Source: JAVBKB01 sp031554275
GTDB taxonomy: Bacteria > Bacillota > Bacilli > JARBTR01
Direction: 5' to 3'
Length of the DNA: 46,293 nucleotides
Assembly (NCBI GenBank): GCA_031554275.1
Contig: JAVBKB010000120.1
Location: 1 to 46,293 of the forward strand
The notes under the pieces were generated by a model. It was not told the DNA's origin, searched no databases, and was given only the letters and a program-made list of their open reading frames with translations. This document shows positions 27,555 to 35,826 of this stretch, in pieces. Each line of letters starts with the position of its first letter. Position 1 is the stretch's first letter. A program made the translations under genes and the position numbers.

Positions 27555-29624
27555 TTATTCCCATTTTCTGCGTTTAATTAAAAACAAAGTGCTTAATACA
27601 GACAAACAAAGTACTATATAGAAGCTCATATGGGCGTCACTCACGCCTGTCTCTGGAACATCAGTTGCTGAGTTTATGGTATAGATATACGTCACTACCT
27701 GCACTTGATTGGTAAAGGCTCCTGTTGAGTTACCCCGAAGCTCTTTAAAAGTATAATCCACAATCTCTTTTTGCTCAGTATCATATCTGTCTCCCACTTT
27801 GCCTGTTAATATTATCTCAGGAGATATGGTAGTGCCGTTTTCGTCTACATAATTAACTGTTACATTGGCGCCAAGTACCTTTGTAACTTCCCATACTGCA
27901 TATAATACAGGTGATTCATCAGAAAAATTAATCGATGACAAAGAATCAGGCGTTGTGGCATCCTTGTCGTAAGACCAGCCTAAGAAAGTATATCCATCTC
28001 GAACTGCACCCAATTTATCAAGTCCGCTTTCAATAGTTTGATTTTTTGTAATATAGCCAATTCGGTAATAGATGGTTGGGTCAATGCCTTCATAATATTC
28101 TGTGCCATCGTATTGTGAAATTTCGTTTAATGTGAAATTTCCACCATTAGCATCATATTTTATCCAGTCAATTTCTACTGCCCCTGAATCATTAGGCAGA
28201 GTGCTTCTGCTAAAACCTCTTTGGTCGTCTATTACGATACTTGGAACGGCAACTATTTCATCAGCATCTTTTTGTGGCGCTATGGGTAATGTAGGAATAG
28301 TGATCATATTGTCTTGGTAACCCGCTTTTTTAGCGCTCATATTCGCGCCAAATACAACGGGATAATTTCCAAATACTTTAGTCATTGTTTCTGTAGTTAG
28401 CACTCCATTATCATAGCCGAGATTACCACCCAAGTCCTGGCCATTCCCATTTGAAACATTGTCAAATGGATGAAGAGAAGCAGAAGTATTCGCAATTAAT
28501 ATATTGTTTTTAAATCGTCCTCCTGAAAGATTTGTTGCATAGCCAGACCCTGCAATAGCGCCGCCTCTTTGGTTTGAAACATTACTAACAAAAGAGTTTG
28601 ACTCAAAATCAATCAGTGCTTTTCTTCCGTCAAACATCCCACCATTTGCATAAAGTTGAATAGCTCCTCCATTTTCAATAGTTAGATCAAGTCCCTGCGA
28701 AACATTTTGATAGAATGTATTGTTTTTTAATGTCATCCCACTAGCTACACTAGAGTTGGTCTGGATAAGAATTGCGCCACCATCATCTCCTGCTATATTT
28801 TTATAAAATGTAGTGCCTTCAATATTTAATGTCGCACCTTGAACGATATTGAAGAGTGCAATAGCACCTCCATCCGCAAGTTTCTTTTGCCCAGAAGAGA
28901 CATCCTTCACGGCTTGATTTCCGTTAAAGTAACAATCTGTTATGTTTATAATTGAACCTGTGGTAATCGTATTAAAGAATATTGCGCCTCCTTCTCCTCC
29001 AAGAGCACCTGTTCCAGCTAGCAATGTCTTATTATTGATAAATGTAGAATTGTGCAAATTAAGTGTTCCTGAGAAGTTTTTGCTTCCGATTGCGCCACCA
29101 GAATAACCTGAAGCTCCAATGCTATTGTTAGTAAACGTACAGTTTTTTATTGTAACATTTGCATATCCGGTAAGATATATTGCTGCACCATCATACATTT
29201 GTAGTGCAATTGAATCAAAGTGAATATTATCAAGTAGTACTTGCCCAGTTGTAGAATATATTTCTATCGGGCGCTTCGTTACTGATTCGAACTTCAAATT
29301 ACTAAAAGTTAGAGAACCTGTTCCTCCATTATTAATAGTTATTGTCCCAGAACCGATAGATTTATTTTGTCCATCAATTGAAACATTGACATTTGGAGAT
29401 ACTAGTGTCACATCTCCTGCAGTAAATGTATCACTTAAAGCTATGGTATCGCCGTTAGATGCATTTTTTATTGCATTATTTAGCTCAGCTGTTGTATTAA
29501 CTATTGCTGCATAGGAAGGTGAAGCTTTAACTGAAGAATCTAATCTGATGAATGTTATGCCTAACATAACAATCACAAGAGCGATCGACGTAATTGATAA
29601 CCATATTTTTGATTTTGTATCCAA
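27555..29624 (-). CDS. Sortase-anchored surface protein: beta-helix, InlB-type repeat, MucBP domain
   Basis: 689 residues. An N-terminal membrane/signal segment (residues 7-26) precedes a long right-handed beta-helix of polymorphic repeats (recurring GGAI, NCTFTNNS, STFINNK, NTFYQN; about 45-390). Then come an InlB B-repeat/Flg_new module (IKYDANGGNFT, GYTFLGWSYDKDATTP, LYAVWEV) and a MucBP module (VTVNYVDENGTTI..). The C-terminus has a VPETG sorting signal, hydrophobic stretch and KRRKWE tail. It starts with TTG seven bases after GGAG. It is probably a wall-anchored adhesin; VPETG departs from LPXTG at its first residue. Confidence 0.88.
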   Translation of the reverse strand: MDTKSKIWLSITSIALVIVMLGITFIRLDSSVKASPSYAAIVNTTAELNNAIKNASNGDTIALSDTFTAGDVTLVSPNVNVSIDGQNKSIGSGTITINNGGTGSLTFSNLKFESVTKRPIEIYSTTGQVLLDNIHFDSIALQMYDGAAIYLTGYANVTIKNCTFTNNSIGASGYSGGAIGSKNFSGTLNLHNSTFINNKTLLAGTGALGGEGGAIFFNTITTGSIINITDCYFNGNQAVKDVSSGQKKLADGGAIALFNIVQGATLNIEGTTFYKNIAGDDGGAILIQTNSSVASGMTLKNNTFYQNVSQGLDLTIENGGAIQLYANGGMFDGRKALIDFESNSFVSNVSNQRGGAIAGSGYATNLSGGRFKNNILIANTSASLHPFDNVSNGNGQDLGGNLGYDNGVLTTETMTKVFGNYPVVFGANMSAKKAGYQDNMITIPTLPIAPQKDADEIVAVPSIVIDDQRGFSRSTLPNDSGAVEIDWIKYDANGGNFTLNEISQYDGTEYYEGIDPTIYYRIGYITKNQTIESGLDKLGAVRDGYTFLGWSYDKDATTPDSLSSINFSDESPVLYAVWEVTKVLGANVTVNYVDENGTTISPEIILTGKVGDRYDTEQKEIVDYTFKELRGNSTGAFTNQVQVVTYIYTINSATDVPETGVSDAHMSFYIVLCLSVLSTLFLIKRRKWE

Positions 29625-29688
29625 CTAGAAACTCCAATCTTTCTATATTTCTATATCTTTTTAATCAAATGTCGTTAAACATATCATT

Positions 29689-29716
29689 ATATTATCTAGT
29701 ATGTATTGTTCGTCAA
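29689..29716 (-). promoter_or_regulatory. Candidate promoter of the surface-protein gene
   Basis: Minus strand: TTGACG (29711-29716), 16-bp spacer, TAATAT (29689-29694), overlapping GATAATATAAT. About 65 bp upstream of the TTG start. The remaining 29717-29874 shows no clear feature. Confidence 0.55.
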
Positions 29717-29874
29717 AAAATATTCTGAACGATATAAATTGATATTTATTCTATGTATAACTCCCATGACATACTGATCACTGCGGGAATTAGAAATCTA
29801 TTTTCGTCTCGGAAAATCTAGCCTCGTTAAAAACCTTCATTTGTTTAAACGATTCTCAGGCGCGCACCTTCACA

Positions 29875-31278
29875 TTAAGTGGTTGCTTCTGTAGTGACAT
29901 CTGGTGATTGCTGTTTTGACCTATTTTTCAGTGATTTGATTAACCGAAAGGCTTTTGCGTTGTGATAGAAGAATTTCGAGGTCATTCCTGCCTGCTGTAG
30001 AAGTTGTTTGGCTAGCTTTTTCATGCCGTTTTGCTGTTGTACTTTTTCATCGGAAAGATAGATACCAAGAAGACCCTTCTGAATCAGTTGGTGGAATTTG
30101 GCATGCGGAAGATCGTTGAGCGATTCCTCTGAAATCGAAATAAACCATTGCAAACGTTCCATCATGACCGCTTCCGTTTCGTAGTAAGAGCAGAAATTCA
30201 AATCACCGCCAAGTTTGTCCTCTTCTTGGTCGATAAAATAGTCAAGCAAGATGTGCAATCCTTGGACATAAGGAAAATAACCATGAACGATTTGCTCCAC
30301 ATGATTAGTGTTTAAATTCTCATGAAAGGAATATGCAACCAAACTGAACACCCCCAATGTCGAGCCTGCACATGCTGCAAACTCAAACCAATGAAGTGCT
30401 GGCTGCGCTAGATTTTGGGCTTCAAACCATTGCTTCAATTTCAATTCCCGTTCGGAGACATGCAAATGCTTATATATCTGAAGCTCACAATATAACTTTG
30501 TAAGCACTAGAAGTTGTGAAGAGATTATTGGATAGTGAACAGTCTTCTGCAGACACTCCCGACAGGTTTTCACCAGTTGTCGTAAGTATCCGCCATCATC
30601 TTGATCGGTCCGAAAACGATAGTAATTGGCGGAAATGTCATCAGGAGTTATTGCATGAATCATTGCCTCGTGTAAAGCAGCAAAATCATTTTGATCCAGC
30701 GATGTGCTTCGATCACATAGATTGTCTAGGTAATCACTGATCGTTTGGAAAGCGACTATGAAACGCAGACAATATTGATGTTGCTCTGCCGCTTTTCCCA
30801 AAGCGACACCCGCAGATAGTGATTGCTCTGCCACTTTTCCCAAAGCGACACCCGCAGATAGTGATTGCTCTGCCGCTTTTCCCAAATCGACACCCGCAGA
30901 TAGTGATTGCTCTGCCGCTTTTTCCAAAGCGACACCCGCAGATAGTGATTGCTCTGCCGCTTTTCCCAAAGCGACACCCGCAGATAGTGATTGCTCTGCC
31001 GCTTTTTCCAAAGCGACACCCGCAGATAGTGATTGCTCTGCCGCTTTTTCCAAAGCGACACCCGCAGATAGTGATTGCTCTGTTACGAGTGCCAAAATAG
31101 CGCCACCTTGACAATGAAATTCCTTTTGATCGATACTCGCCAGCGCCTGTGTTCGTAGCTCTTTATTCGGAATGCCACTTGCCAATTCGCGCCAATGGTG
31201 CAATTCTTGCTTCACTGCAGGAAGCACCTGACGATAGACTTTCATCATTAAAGATACAGCATTTATTGGGATATTCAC
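29875..31278 (-). CDS. ytpB: DUF2600 (YtpB-like) tetraprenyl-beta-curcumene synthase family protein with internal repeat insertion
   Basis: 467 residues, about 100 longer than the usual ~365. The match to B. subtilis YtpB runs from the start (VYRQVLPAVKQELHHW, ALASIDQKEFHCQGGAILAL) through the Asp-rich QTISDYLDNLCDRSTSLD (about 178-195) to GSTLGVFSLVAYSF and HILLDYFIDQEEDKLGGDLN. The family cyclises tetraprenyl diphosphate to C35 terpenes at the membrane. Residues 69-166 are seven copies of SLSAGVALEKAAEQ, inserted in a variable loop before the first Asp-rich helix. The frame stays open. Start is GTG after AAGGAG. Whether the protein is active cannot be told. Confidence 0.88.
   Translation of the reverse strand: MNIPINAVSLMMKVYRQVLPAVKQELHHWRELASGIPNKELRTQALASIDQKEFHCQGGAILALVTEQSLSAGVALEKAAEQSLSAGVALEKAAEQSLSAGVALGKAAEQSLSAGVALEKAAEQSLSAGVDLGKAAEQSLSAGVALGKVAEQSLSAGVALGKAAEQHQYCLRFIVAFQTISDYLDNLCDRSTSLDQNDFAALHEAMIHAITPDDISANYYRFRTDQDDGGYLRQLVKTCRECLQKTVHYPIISSQLLVLTKLYCELQIYKHLHVSERELKLKQWFEAQNLAQPALHWFEFAACAGSTLGVFSLVAYSFHENLNTNHVEQIVHGYFPYVQGLHILLDYFIDQEEDKLGGDLNFCSYYETEAVMMERLQWFISISEESLNDLPHAKFHQLIQKGLLGIYLSDEKVQQQNGMKKLAKQLLQQAGMTSKFFYHNAKAFRLIKSLKNRSKQQSPDVTTEATT
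30781..31074 (-). repeat. Seven-copy 42-bp tandem repeat inside the terpene synthase gene
   Basis: Seven complete 42-bp units, nearly identical (changes at only a few positions, such as GAA/GGA and GCC/GAC codons), plus 8 bp of an eighth. 42 bp equals 14 codons, so copy number can change without frameshift. The repeat is open in several other frames, which explains repetitive shadow ORFs there. Confidence 0.97.
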
Positions 31279-31429
31279 GGCAATCTCCTTAAATAATCGG
31301 ATTGGCTTTTAATAACCATAAAATAAGTATATTGTTTAGGTGCTGATTTTATACGATTTCTATTCCTTTCCACTAACAATGCCCCTCCGAAATCAGGCTT
31401 CGGCTTTAGTTATACAAATTCATAATTTC

Positions 31430-31473
31430 TTAAGATTTTCTCGGACTGTTTGTTAAGATTTTCTCGCTATACT
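31430..31473 (+). promoter_or_regulatory. Two-component operon promoter with 14-bp direct repeat
   Basis: TTAAGATTTTCTCG occurs at 31430-31443 and exactly again at 31453-31466, period 23 bp (about two helical turns). TATACT (31468-31473) follows as -10, and no -35 consensus is present. This is the typical layout of an OmpR/PhoB-family response regulator site, so autoregulation by the downstream regulator is likely. Confidence 0.65.
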
Positions 31474-31546
31474 GACAACGTGGTACTATCAAATGTTCAA
31501 AGGGATGTGAGATGATAGTGAAAAGGACTAGCGAAGGATGGTTGCA

Positions 31547-32233
31547 ATGAAAATATTAATTTGTGATGATGACCATGAAATTGTGGATGCAATTGAAATC
31601 TATCTTAAATCTGAAGGATACCAGACGATTAAAGCATATAACGGCAAGGAAGCAGCCGCTGTAATTGAGGATACACAAGTTCAGTTGATTATCTTAGACA
31701 TTATGATGCCGGTGATGGATGGTGTATCTGCGATGCTCAAAATCCGAGAGCAGCAAAACATTCCAATCATCTTACTTTCTGCAAAAGCGGAAGATACGGA
31801 CAAGATTATCGGCTTACAAATGGGCGCGGATGATTACATCACAAAACCATTTAATCCGCTTGAGCTACTTGCACGGGTCAAGTCGCAGCTCAGAAGATAT
31901 ACAGAGCTTGGTGGCTCGCAAATTCATTCCAACAGCTATGTAACTGGTGGTTTGACGGTGGATGACCAGCGGAAAACTGTGACTGTGGATGGTGAGGATG
32001 TTCGCCTAACAGCTGTACAATACAAAATTCTGCTTTTACTGATGAAAAATCCTGGCAGAGTTTTCTCTATTGATGAAATATACGAAAATGTTTGGAATGA
32101 GATGGCGTACAACTCAGATAATACTGTTGCTGTACATATCAGAAATATTCGTGAAAAGATCGAAATTAATCCGAAAGAACCAAAATATTTGAAGGTGGTG
32201 TGGGGAATTGGCTACAAAATTGAAAAGATATAG
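31547..32233 (+). CDS. OmpR-family response regulator, VanR-like
   Basis: A 228-residue regulator. The receiver domain has DDD near the start, phospho-acceptor Asp51 (LIILDIMMP), LLSAKAEDTDK and the Lys of TKPFNPLEL. The C-terminal winged helix ends in HIRNIREKIE..VVWGIGYKIE. I prefer the ATG at 31547 (MKILICDDD, after AAGGATGG); an ATG three codons upstream is possible. It overlaps the kinase gene by 26 bp. The VanR resemblance concerns family only; no resistance genes are nearby. Confidence 0.93.
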   Translation: MKILICDDDHEIVDAIEIYLKSEGYQTIKAYNGKEAAAVIEDTQVQLIILDIMMPVMDGVSAMLKIREQQNIPIILLSAKAEDTDKIIGLQMGADDYITKPFNPLELLARVKSQLRRYTELGGSQIHSNSYVTGGLTVDDQRKTVTVDGEDVRLTAVQYKILLLLMKNPGRVFSIDEIYENVWNEMAYNSDNTVAVHIRNIREKIEINPKEPKYLKVVWGIGYKIEKI

Positions 32234-34223
32234 TTCATGGCTGAAAGCTTGCGCATTTATTACAGCAGTTGCTTTGTCAACTGTGATGGTCATCAAGGTC
32301 GTTGATGCACCAGATGCTGCTCGATTATTCTTTGAAGAACCAAGAAATCTCAATGTATCGCATTATACGGAAAGCAGTGAATTTGAAGATGATATAAATG
32401 AACTTCGCTTTCAAATGGGAATTATTGCTCATTTGAAGAGCGAAGAGAATATTCTAAAGACCGAGAGAAACAATGGAATCGATTCTGATCGGATTTTAGA
32501 AAAGGTTGAGGAAGAGAAAGCATCCATTAAAGAAAGTCTGCTCGCAACTGGTGTTCTCGAGAAGGACATTACTGATGAAATGCTTCAGGCATATCTTGTG
32601 TCACAAGAACATGAGAGGAATGCGAATTCAACAACACAATTTGATTTGCAAAATTTTAAAAATGCAGAAAGAGCATTTCAAAATCGCCCTGAGCTAACTT
32701 ACTATATCAAAAGTGGTGAGACCGTCTTCACAAATAGCTCTTCCGACTATGAAACACTTGTAAACGAGAAATATAGTCATCACCCCAACTTCTCAAGTAA
32801 TGATGCACTGGCGGTTGTCGTATTTAAAGAAAGTTATATCGATGAAAAGAACAAGCAATTCCTTATTGAGGTAAAGACCGCTAAGAAACTGATTGAATGG
32901 GTAGTGTTTTGCGGACTGATCATTTTGATCTGCTTTGCCTATCTCGTTTATGCAACTGGTAGAAAATCGAGCGACCCTATGAGAATTCATCATCCATTTC
33001 TTGATAGAATGTACAACGAAATTACCGCTGCCTTACTGTTCGGCTCTTTCTGGGCTGTTGTCGGATGCGCTCTAATTTTGTATACAAAAGTGTTTAATAG
33101 AGATATTACGATTGGTTTGCTAGCTGCCTCGATTGTAGTATTCTTCAGCCTCACACTAGTACTCGTGCGTCATTTAAAAAGCAAAACACTGTTTACGCAC
33201 TCGATTATCGGTAAGATTATTCGCAAAATTATTCAAGCTTTCAAAAACATCTATAGCTTAGGAAGCCCTTCAACAAAAATTATTTCTGCCATTGTAGTAT
33301 TAGGTTTGCTTACGATGATCCCAATAGTTGGTGTGGTCACAGTTCCATTGGCAGTTTTCCTTGCTTATCGTCAGCTAAGTAATTATATCAAAATCAAAAA
33401 TGGGATCGAAGTAGTCCGAAATGGTGTCTACACGGAACATATTGATGTAACTGGTAGTGGTGAATTAGCAGCAATAGCGACTAATGTAAACCAAATTACT
33501 GCTGGTCTTAGTTCTGAGGTGGATCGACGATTGAAGAGCGAACGGTTGAAGACTGAGCTCATAGTCAATGTCTCACATGATATCCGCACACCACTCACAT
33601 CGTTGATTACCTACGCTGATTTGCTGCAAAAGGAATCGATTGACAATGAAAACGCTCAGAAGTATATCGGAATTATCTCGCAAAAAGCAGATCGGCTTAA
33701 GGTCTTGATTGATGACCTGTTTGATGCTGCCAAAGCTGCTAGCGGTAATATCGCAGTCAATTTCGAGAAAGTAGAACTCGTATCTCTCGTGACACAAGGA
33801 TTAGGCGAGCTGGACGACAAAATTACCGAATCGGCACTGGACTTCAAAGTCACTCTCCCTGAGGATAAAGTGTTTGCAAAAGCAGACGGTCGCTTGTTAT
33901 GGCGTGTTGTCGAGAATCTTTTATCGAATGTATTCAAGTACTCCCTAGCGCATTCTAGAGTATATCTGTCTGTGTTTGAAGATGAAAATCGTGCCTATGT
34001 TGAGATCAAAAACATCTCGGCAACAGAATTGAACATTCCGAGTGACGAGCTAACCGAACGATTTAAGCGTGGTGACCAATCTCGAAGTAGTGAAGGAAGC
34101 GGACTTGGACTAGATATTGCCAAATCGCTTATGACTTGTCAAAATGGAACCCTAAATATCAAAATCGATGGCGATCTGTTTAAAGCAACCATTAGCGTTG
34201 AAAAATACAATTCAGCACTTTAA
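32208..34223 (+). CDS. Multi-pass membrane sensor histidine kinase, VanS-like
   Basis: 671 residues. The first membrane segment (about 12-30) is followed by a ~195-residue extracellular domain rich in Glu/Asn. At least four further membrane segments lie between about 228 and 385. HAMP-like linker, HisKA with His457 (VSHDIRTPLTSL), and HATPase with N-box (ENLLSNVFKYS) and G-box (EGSGLGLDIAKSL) follow. It starts with TTG inside the regulator gene. The ligand is unknown; the large outer domain suggests envelope sensing. Confidence 0.9.
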   Translation: MATKLKRYSSWLKACAFITAVALSTVMVIKVVDAPDAARLFFEEPRNLNVSHYTESSEFEDDINELRFQMGIIAHLKSEENILKTERNNGIDSDRILEKVEEEKASIKESLLATGVLEKDITDEMLQAYLVSQEHERNANSTTQFDLQNFKNAERAFQNRPELTYYIKSGETVFTNSSSDYETLVNEKYSHHPNFSSNDALAVVVFKESYIDEKNKQFLIEVKTAKKLIEWVVFCGLIILICFAYLVYATGRKSSDPMRIHHPFLDRMYNEITAALLFGSFWAVVGCALILYTKVFNRDITIGLLAASIVVFFSLTLVLVRHLKSKTLFTHSIIGKIIRKIIQAFKNIYSLGSPSTKIISAIVVLGLLTMIPIVGVVTVPLAVFLAYRQLSNYIKIKNGIEVVRNGVYTEHIDVTGSGELAAIATNVNQITAGLSSEVDRRLKSERLKTELIVNVSHDIRTPLTSLITYADLLQKESIDNENAQKYIGIISQKADRLKVLIDDLFDAAKAASGNIAVNFEKVELVSLVTQGLGELDDKITESALDFKVTLPEDKVFAKADGRLLWRVVENLLSNVFKYSLAHSRVYLSVFEDENRAYVEIKNISATELNIPSDELTERFKRGDQSRSSEGSGLGLDIAKSLMTCQNGTLNIKIDGDLFKATISVEKYNSAL

Positions 34224-34251
34224 CTGATAACCCTCCCGAAAAAATCATACT

Positions 34252-34301
34252 AAAAAAAGTTGAAATATCGTCCCTACATGTGGATGATACTTCAACTTTT
34301 T
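34252..34301. terminator. Bidirectional terminator between the kinase and FAD-protein genes
   Basis: AAAAAGTTGAA-TATCGTCC / GGATGATA-TTCAACTTTTT, about 18 bp of stem with an 8-nt loop, A-tract before and T-tract after. It serves both converging genes. Confidence 0.88.
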
Positions 34302-34332
34302 ATTGTTTTGTAACTAAAGTTCTTTGTTACTC

Positions 34333-34896
34333 TTACCCTTTAAATACATCGTGATCAACATAACGTTCACCATTTAATTGGCTAATGATGTTGATTGCAA
34401 CTTTTGCACCATCACCAGCTGTAACGATTGTATGCATGCTGACGCCAGCAACTGTGCCTGCAGCCCAAATATTTGCGACATTTGTACGGCCTTCAGCATC
34501 AACTGCAATAACTGTTTTGATGCGTGGTTCTGTACCTGCTTTTGTCTCGACACCAATCTTTTCTGCAAGTTCAGTAATCATTCCTGTTGCAAGTAGGACT
34601 TGTCCTGTTTCAAAGGTTTGATCCTCCGTTTCAACTACAAATCCCGTTTCTGTTTTTTGAATATTCATCACGGTTGTTATTACATACTCTGCACCAAATT
34701 TCGCTGCTTGCGCTTCACCAGCCTTCATCAAATCTGGACCAGAAATCCCTAGCGACCCGAAATGATTTTCCATCCACGCCCTTTTTGTCACACTCTTGTC
34801 GTTATCCAGCACGAGCGTCTTCTTCCCTGCTTTCGCTGTGAAAATAGCTGCACTTGTTCCAGCAGGACCTCCACCAATAATCACGATATCATACAT
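34333..34896 (-). CDS. Small FAD-dependent oxidoreductase, thioredoxin-reductase-like fold
   Basis: 187 residues. It has the FAD-binding DIVIIGGGPAGTSAAIFTA at the N-terminus, LLATGM in the centre and a C-terminal IWAAGTVAGVSMHTIVTAGDG that completes the FAD site. It lacks both the NADPH-binding domain and the CxxC redox motif of true thioredoxin reductase, so it resembles the ~180-residue single-domain group whose reductant is not known. The ATG follows AAGGGAGG. Monocistronic, with a repeat element just upstream. Confidence 0.85.
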   Translation of the reverse strand: MYDIVIIGGGPAGTSAAIFTAKAGKKTLVLDNDKSVTKRAWMENHFGSLGISGPDLMKAGEAQAAKFGAEYVITTVMNIQKTETGFVVETEDQTFETGQVLLATGMITELAEKIGVETKAGTEPRIKTVIAVDAEGRTNVANIWAAGTVAGVSMHTIVTAGDGAKVAINIISQLNGERYVDHDVFKG

Positions 34897-34913
34897 GTTA
34901 AACCCTCCCTTAT

Positions 34914-35068
34914 CTTAATTGTCGTTAGAAATGGAACTTACAACCTACGATAAAACTTTTCAAAGACGAGGAATAATTTGCGACGGATAGGGAATATCCT
35001 AGGAAATCACGACGAAGTATTAGGGGATTTCTGCGAGTTTCAAGTTGCATTTCTAACGACAATTAGGA
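34914..35068. mobile_element. MITE-like palindromic repeat, copy A
   Basis: 155 bp bounded by near-perfect terminal inverted repeats (CTTAATTGTCGTTAGAAATG at the left; CATTTCTAACGACAATTAGG at the right). The interior shares CAAAGACGAGGAATAATTT and AATATCCTAGGAAAT exactly with copy B at 36709. It contains no ORF. No clear target-site duplication is visible. It could be a miniature inverted-repeat transposon or a large intergenic palindrome of the REP/BIME kind. Confidence 0.8.
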
Positions 35069-35161
35069 TTAATCTTCACAACAATACTATCGCTGGATGA
35101 TGATAAAATCAAACAAAGACACTCACCATATTTCGGGAGATAAGTTCAACTTTGCGGATAC

Positions 35162-35722
35162 TCAATACAAAATTGCAATTTGATTGTATGTTTTATCGGG
35201 CTCTCTCAAAATATAAATATCAAGTGGTGTCTTTTCTGTTGGCGAATTTATAATATTGATAATGTCTAAATTGTAGCCCCATTCTCCTGTATCAAAGTCT
35301 GTATATCTTCCATTGTAAGTAATGCGACCATATTCATTAGGCTTTAGACACATGGCGATTTCATTTAGTTCAACATACATACTGATTTCAGGGTTATACT
35401 TACGCCTTTCAGGGAGTGCTCTGTGGTAATCGTATCTGTACCTGAGCTCATACCAGTCATCTTTTCTAGTCATTTCAACCGCTGAACTACGAATATTTTC
35501 AAATTCAGTTAGGGTATCTATTCTATTGATTTTTTCTAGTAATCCGGTTTTTGTTTGTTCCAAATATACGTAATGCGAAGGATATCCCAGAGGATTATAA
35601 TCGAAAAACTCTTTTGGCAAATGAACTGATTTTGACATTTGGCTACGAACTGTCGAATACGGAGCACCACGATACGCCTTGCTCCAGTGCACTTTAAGAT
35701 GTTGAATTAATAGCATATTCAT
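35162..35722 (-). CDS. Unrecognised protein (186 aa)
   Basis: I do not recognise this family. It is 186 residues, rich in Tyr, Arg and Asn, with no signal peptide or membrane segment, so it is probably cytosolic. Visible features are a central WYELRYRYDYH stretch and a C-terminal DTGEWGYNLDIINI segment, compatible with a small alpha/beta domain. AGAGGA precedes two possible ATGs (35722 and 35716). It lies between the two copies of the palindromic repeat, which hints at an accessory gene. Confidence 0.7.
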   Translation of the reverse strand: MNMLLIQHLKVHWSKAYRGAPYSTVRSQMSKSVHLPKEFFDYNPLGYPSHYVYLEQTKTGLLEKINRIDTLTEFENIRSSAVEMTRKDDWYELRYRYDYHRALPERRKYNPEISMYVELNEIAMCLKPNEYGRITYNGRYTDFDTGEWGYNLDIINIINSPTEKTPLDIYILREPDKTYNQIAILY

Positions 35723-35826
35723 TCCTCTTCATCTTAGTTTATCGAATCAATTATAATCAACTGGAAGTCAATAAGCATTTCTTAACCTAGAAATCTGTGC
35801 CTTTGATTTCCAAGGCCACATCCAAT

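Noticed and set aside
30781..31074. CRISPR array
   Set aside because: The 42-bp units are contiguous with no unique spacers, and no cas gene is present. This is a coding tandem repeat.
30734..31114. Three repetitive ORFs on both strands in the 42-bp repeat
   Set aside because: A stop-free 42-bp unit stays open in several frames. Only the minus-strand frame continuous with the conserved DUF2600 flanks is credible.
31547..34223. Vancomycin-resistance locus
   Set aside because: The regulator and kinase resemble VanR/VanS in family only. There is no vanH, vanA/B-type ligase, vanX or vanY in the window, and the kinase has a different multi-pass membrane layout.
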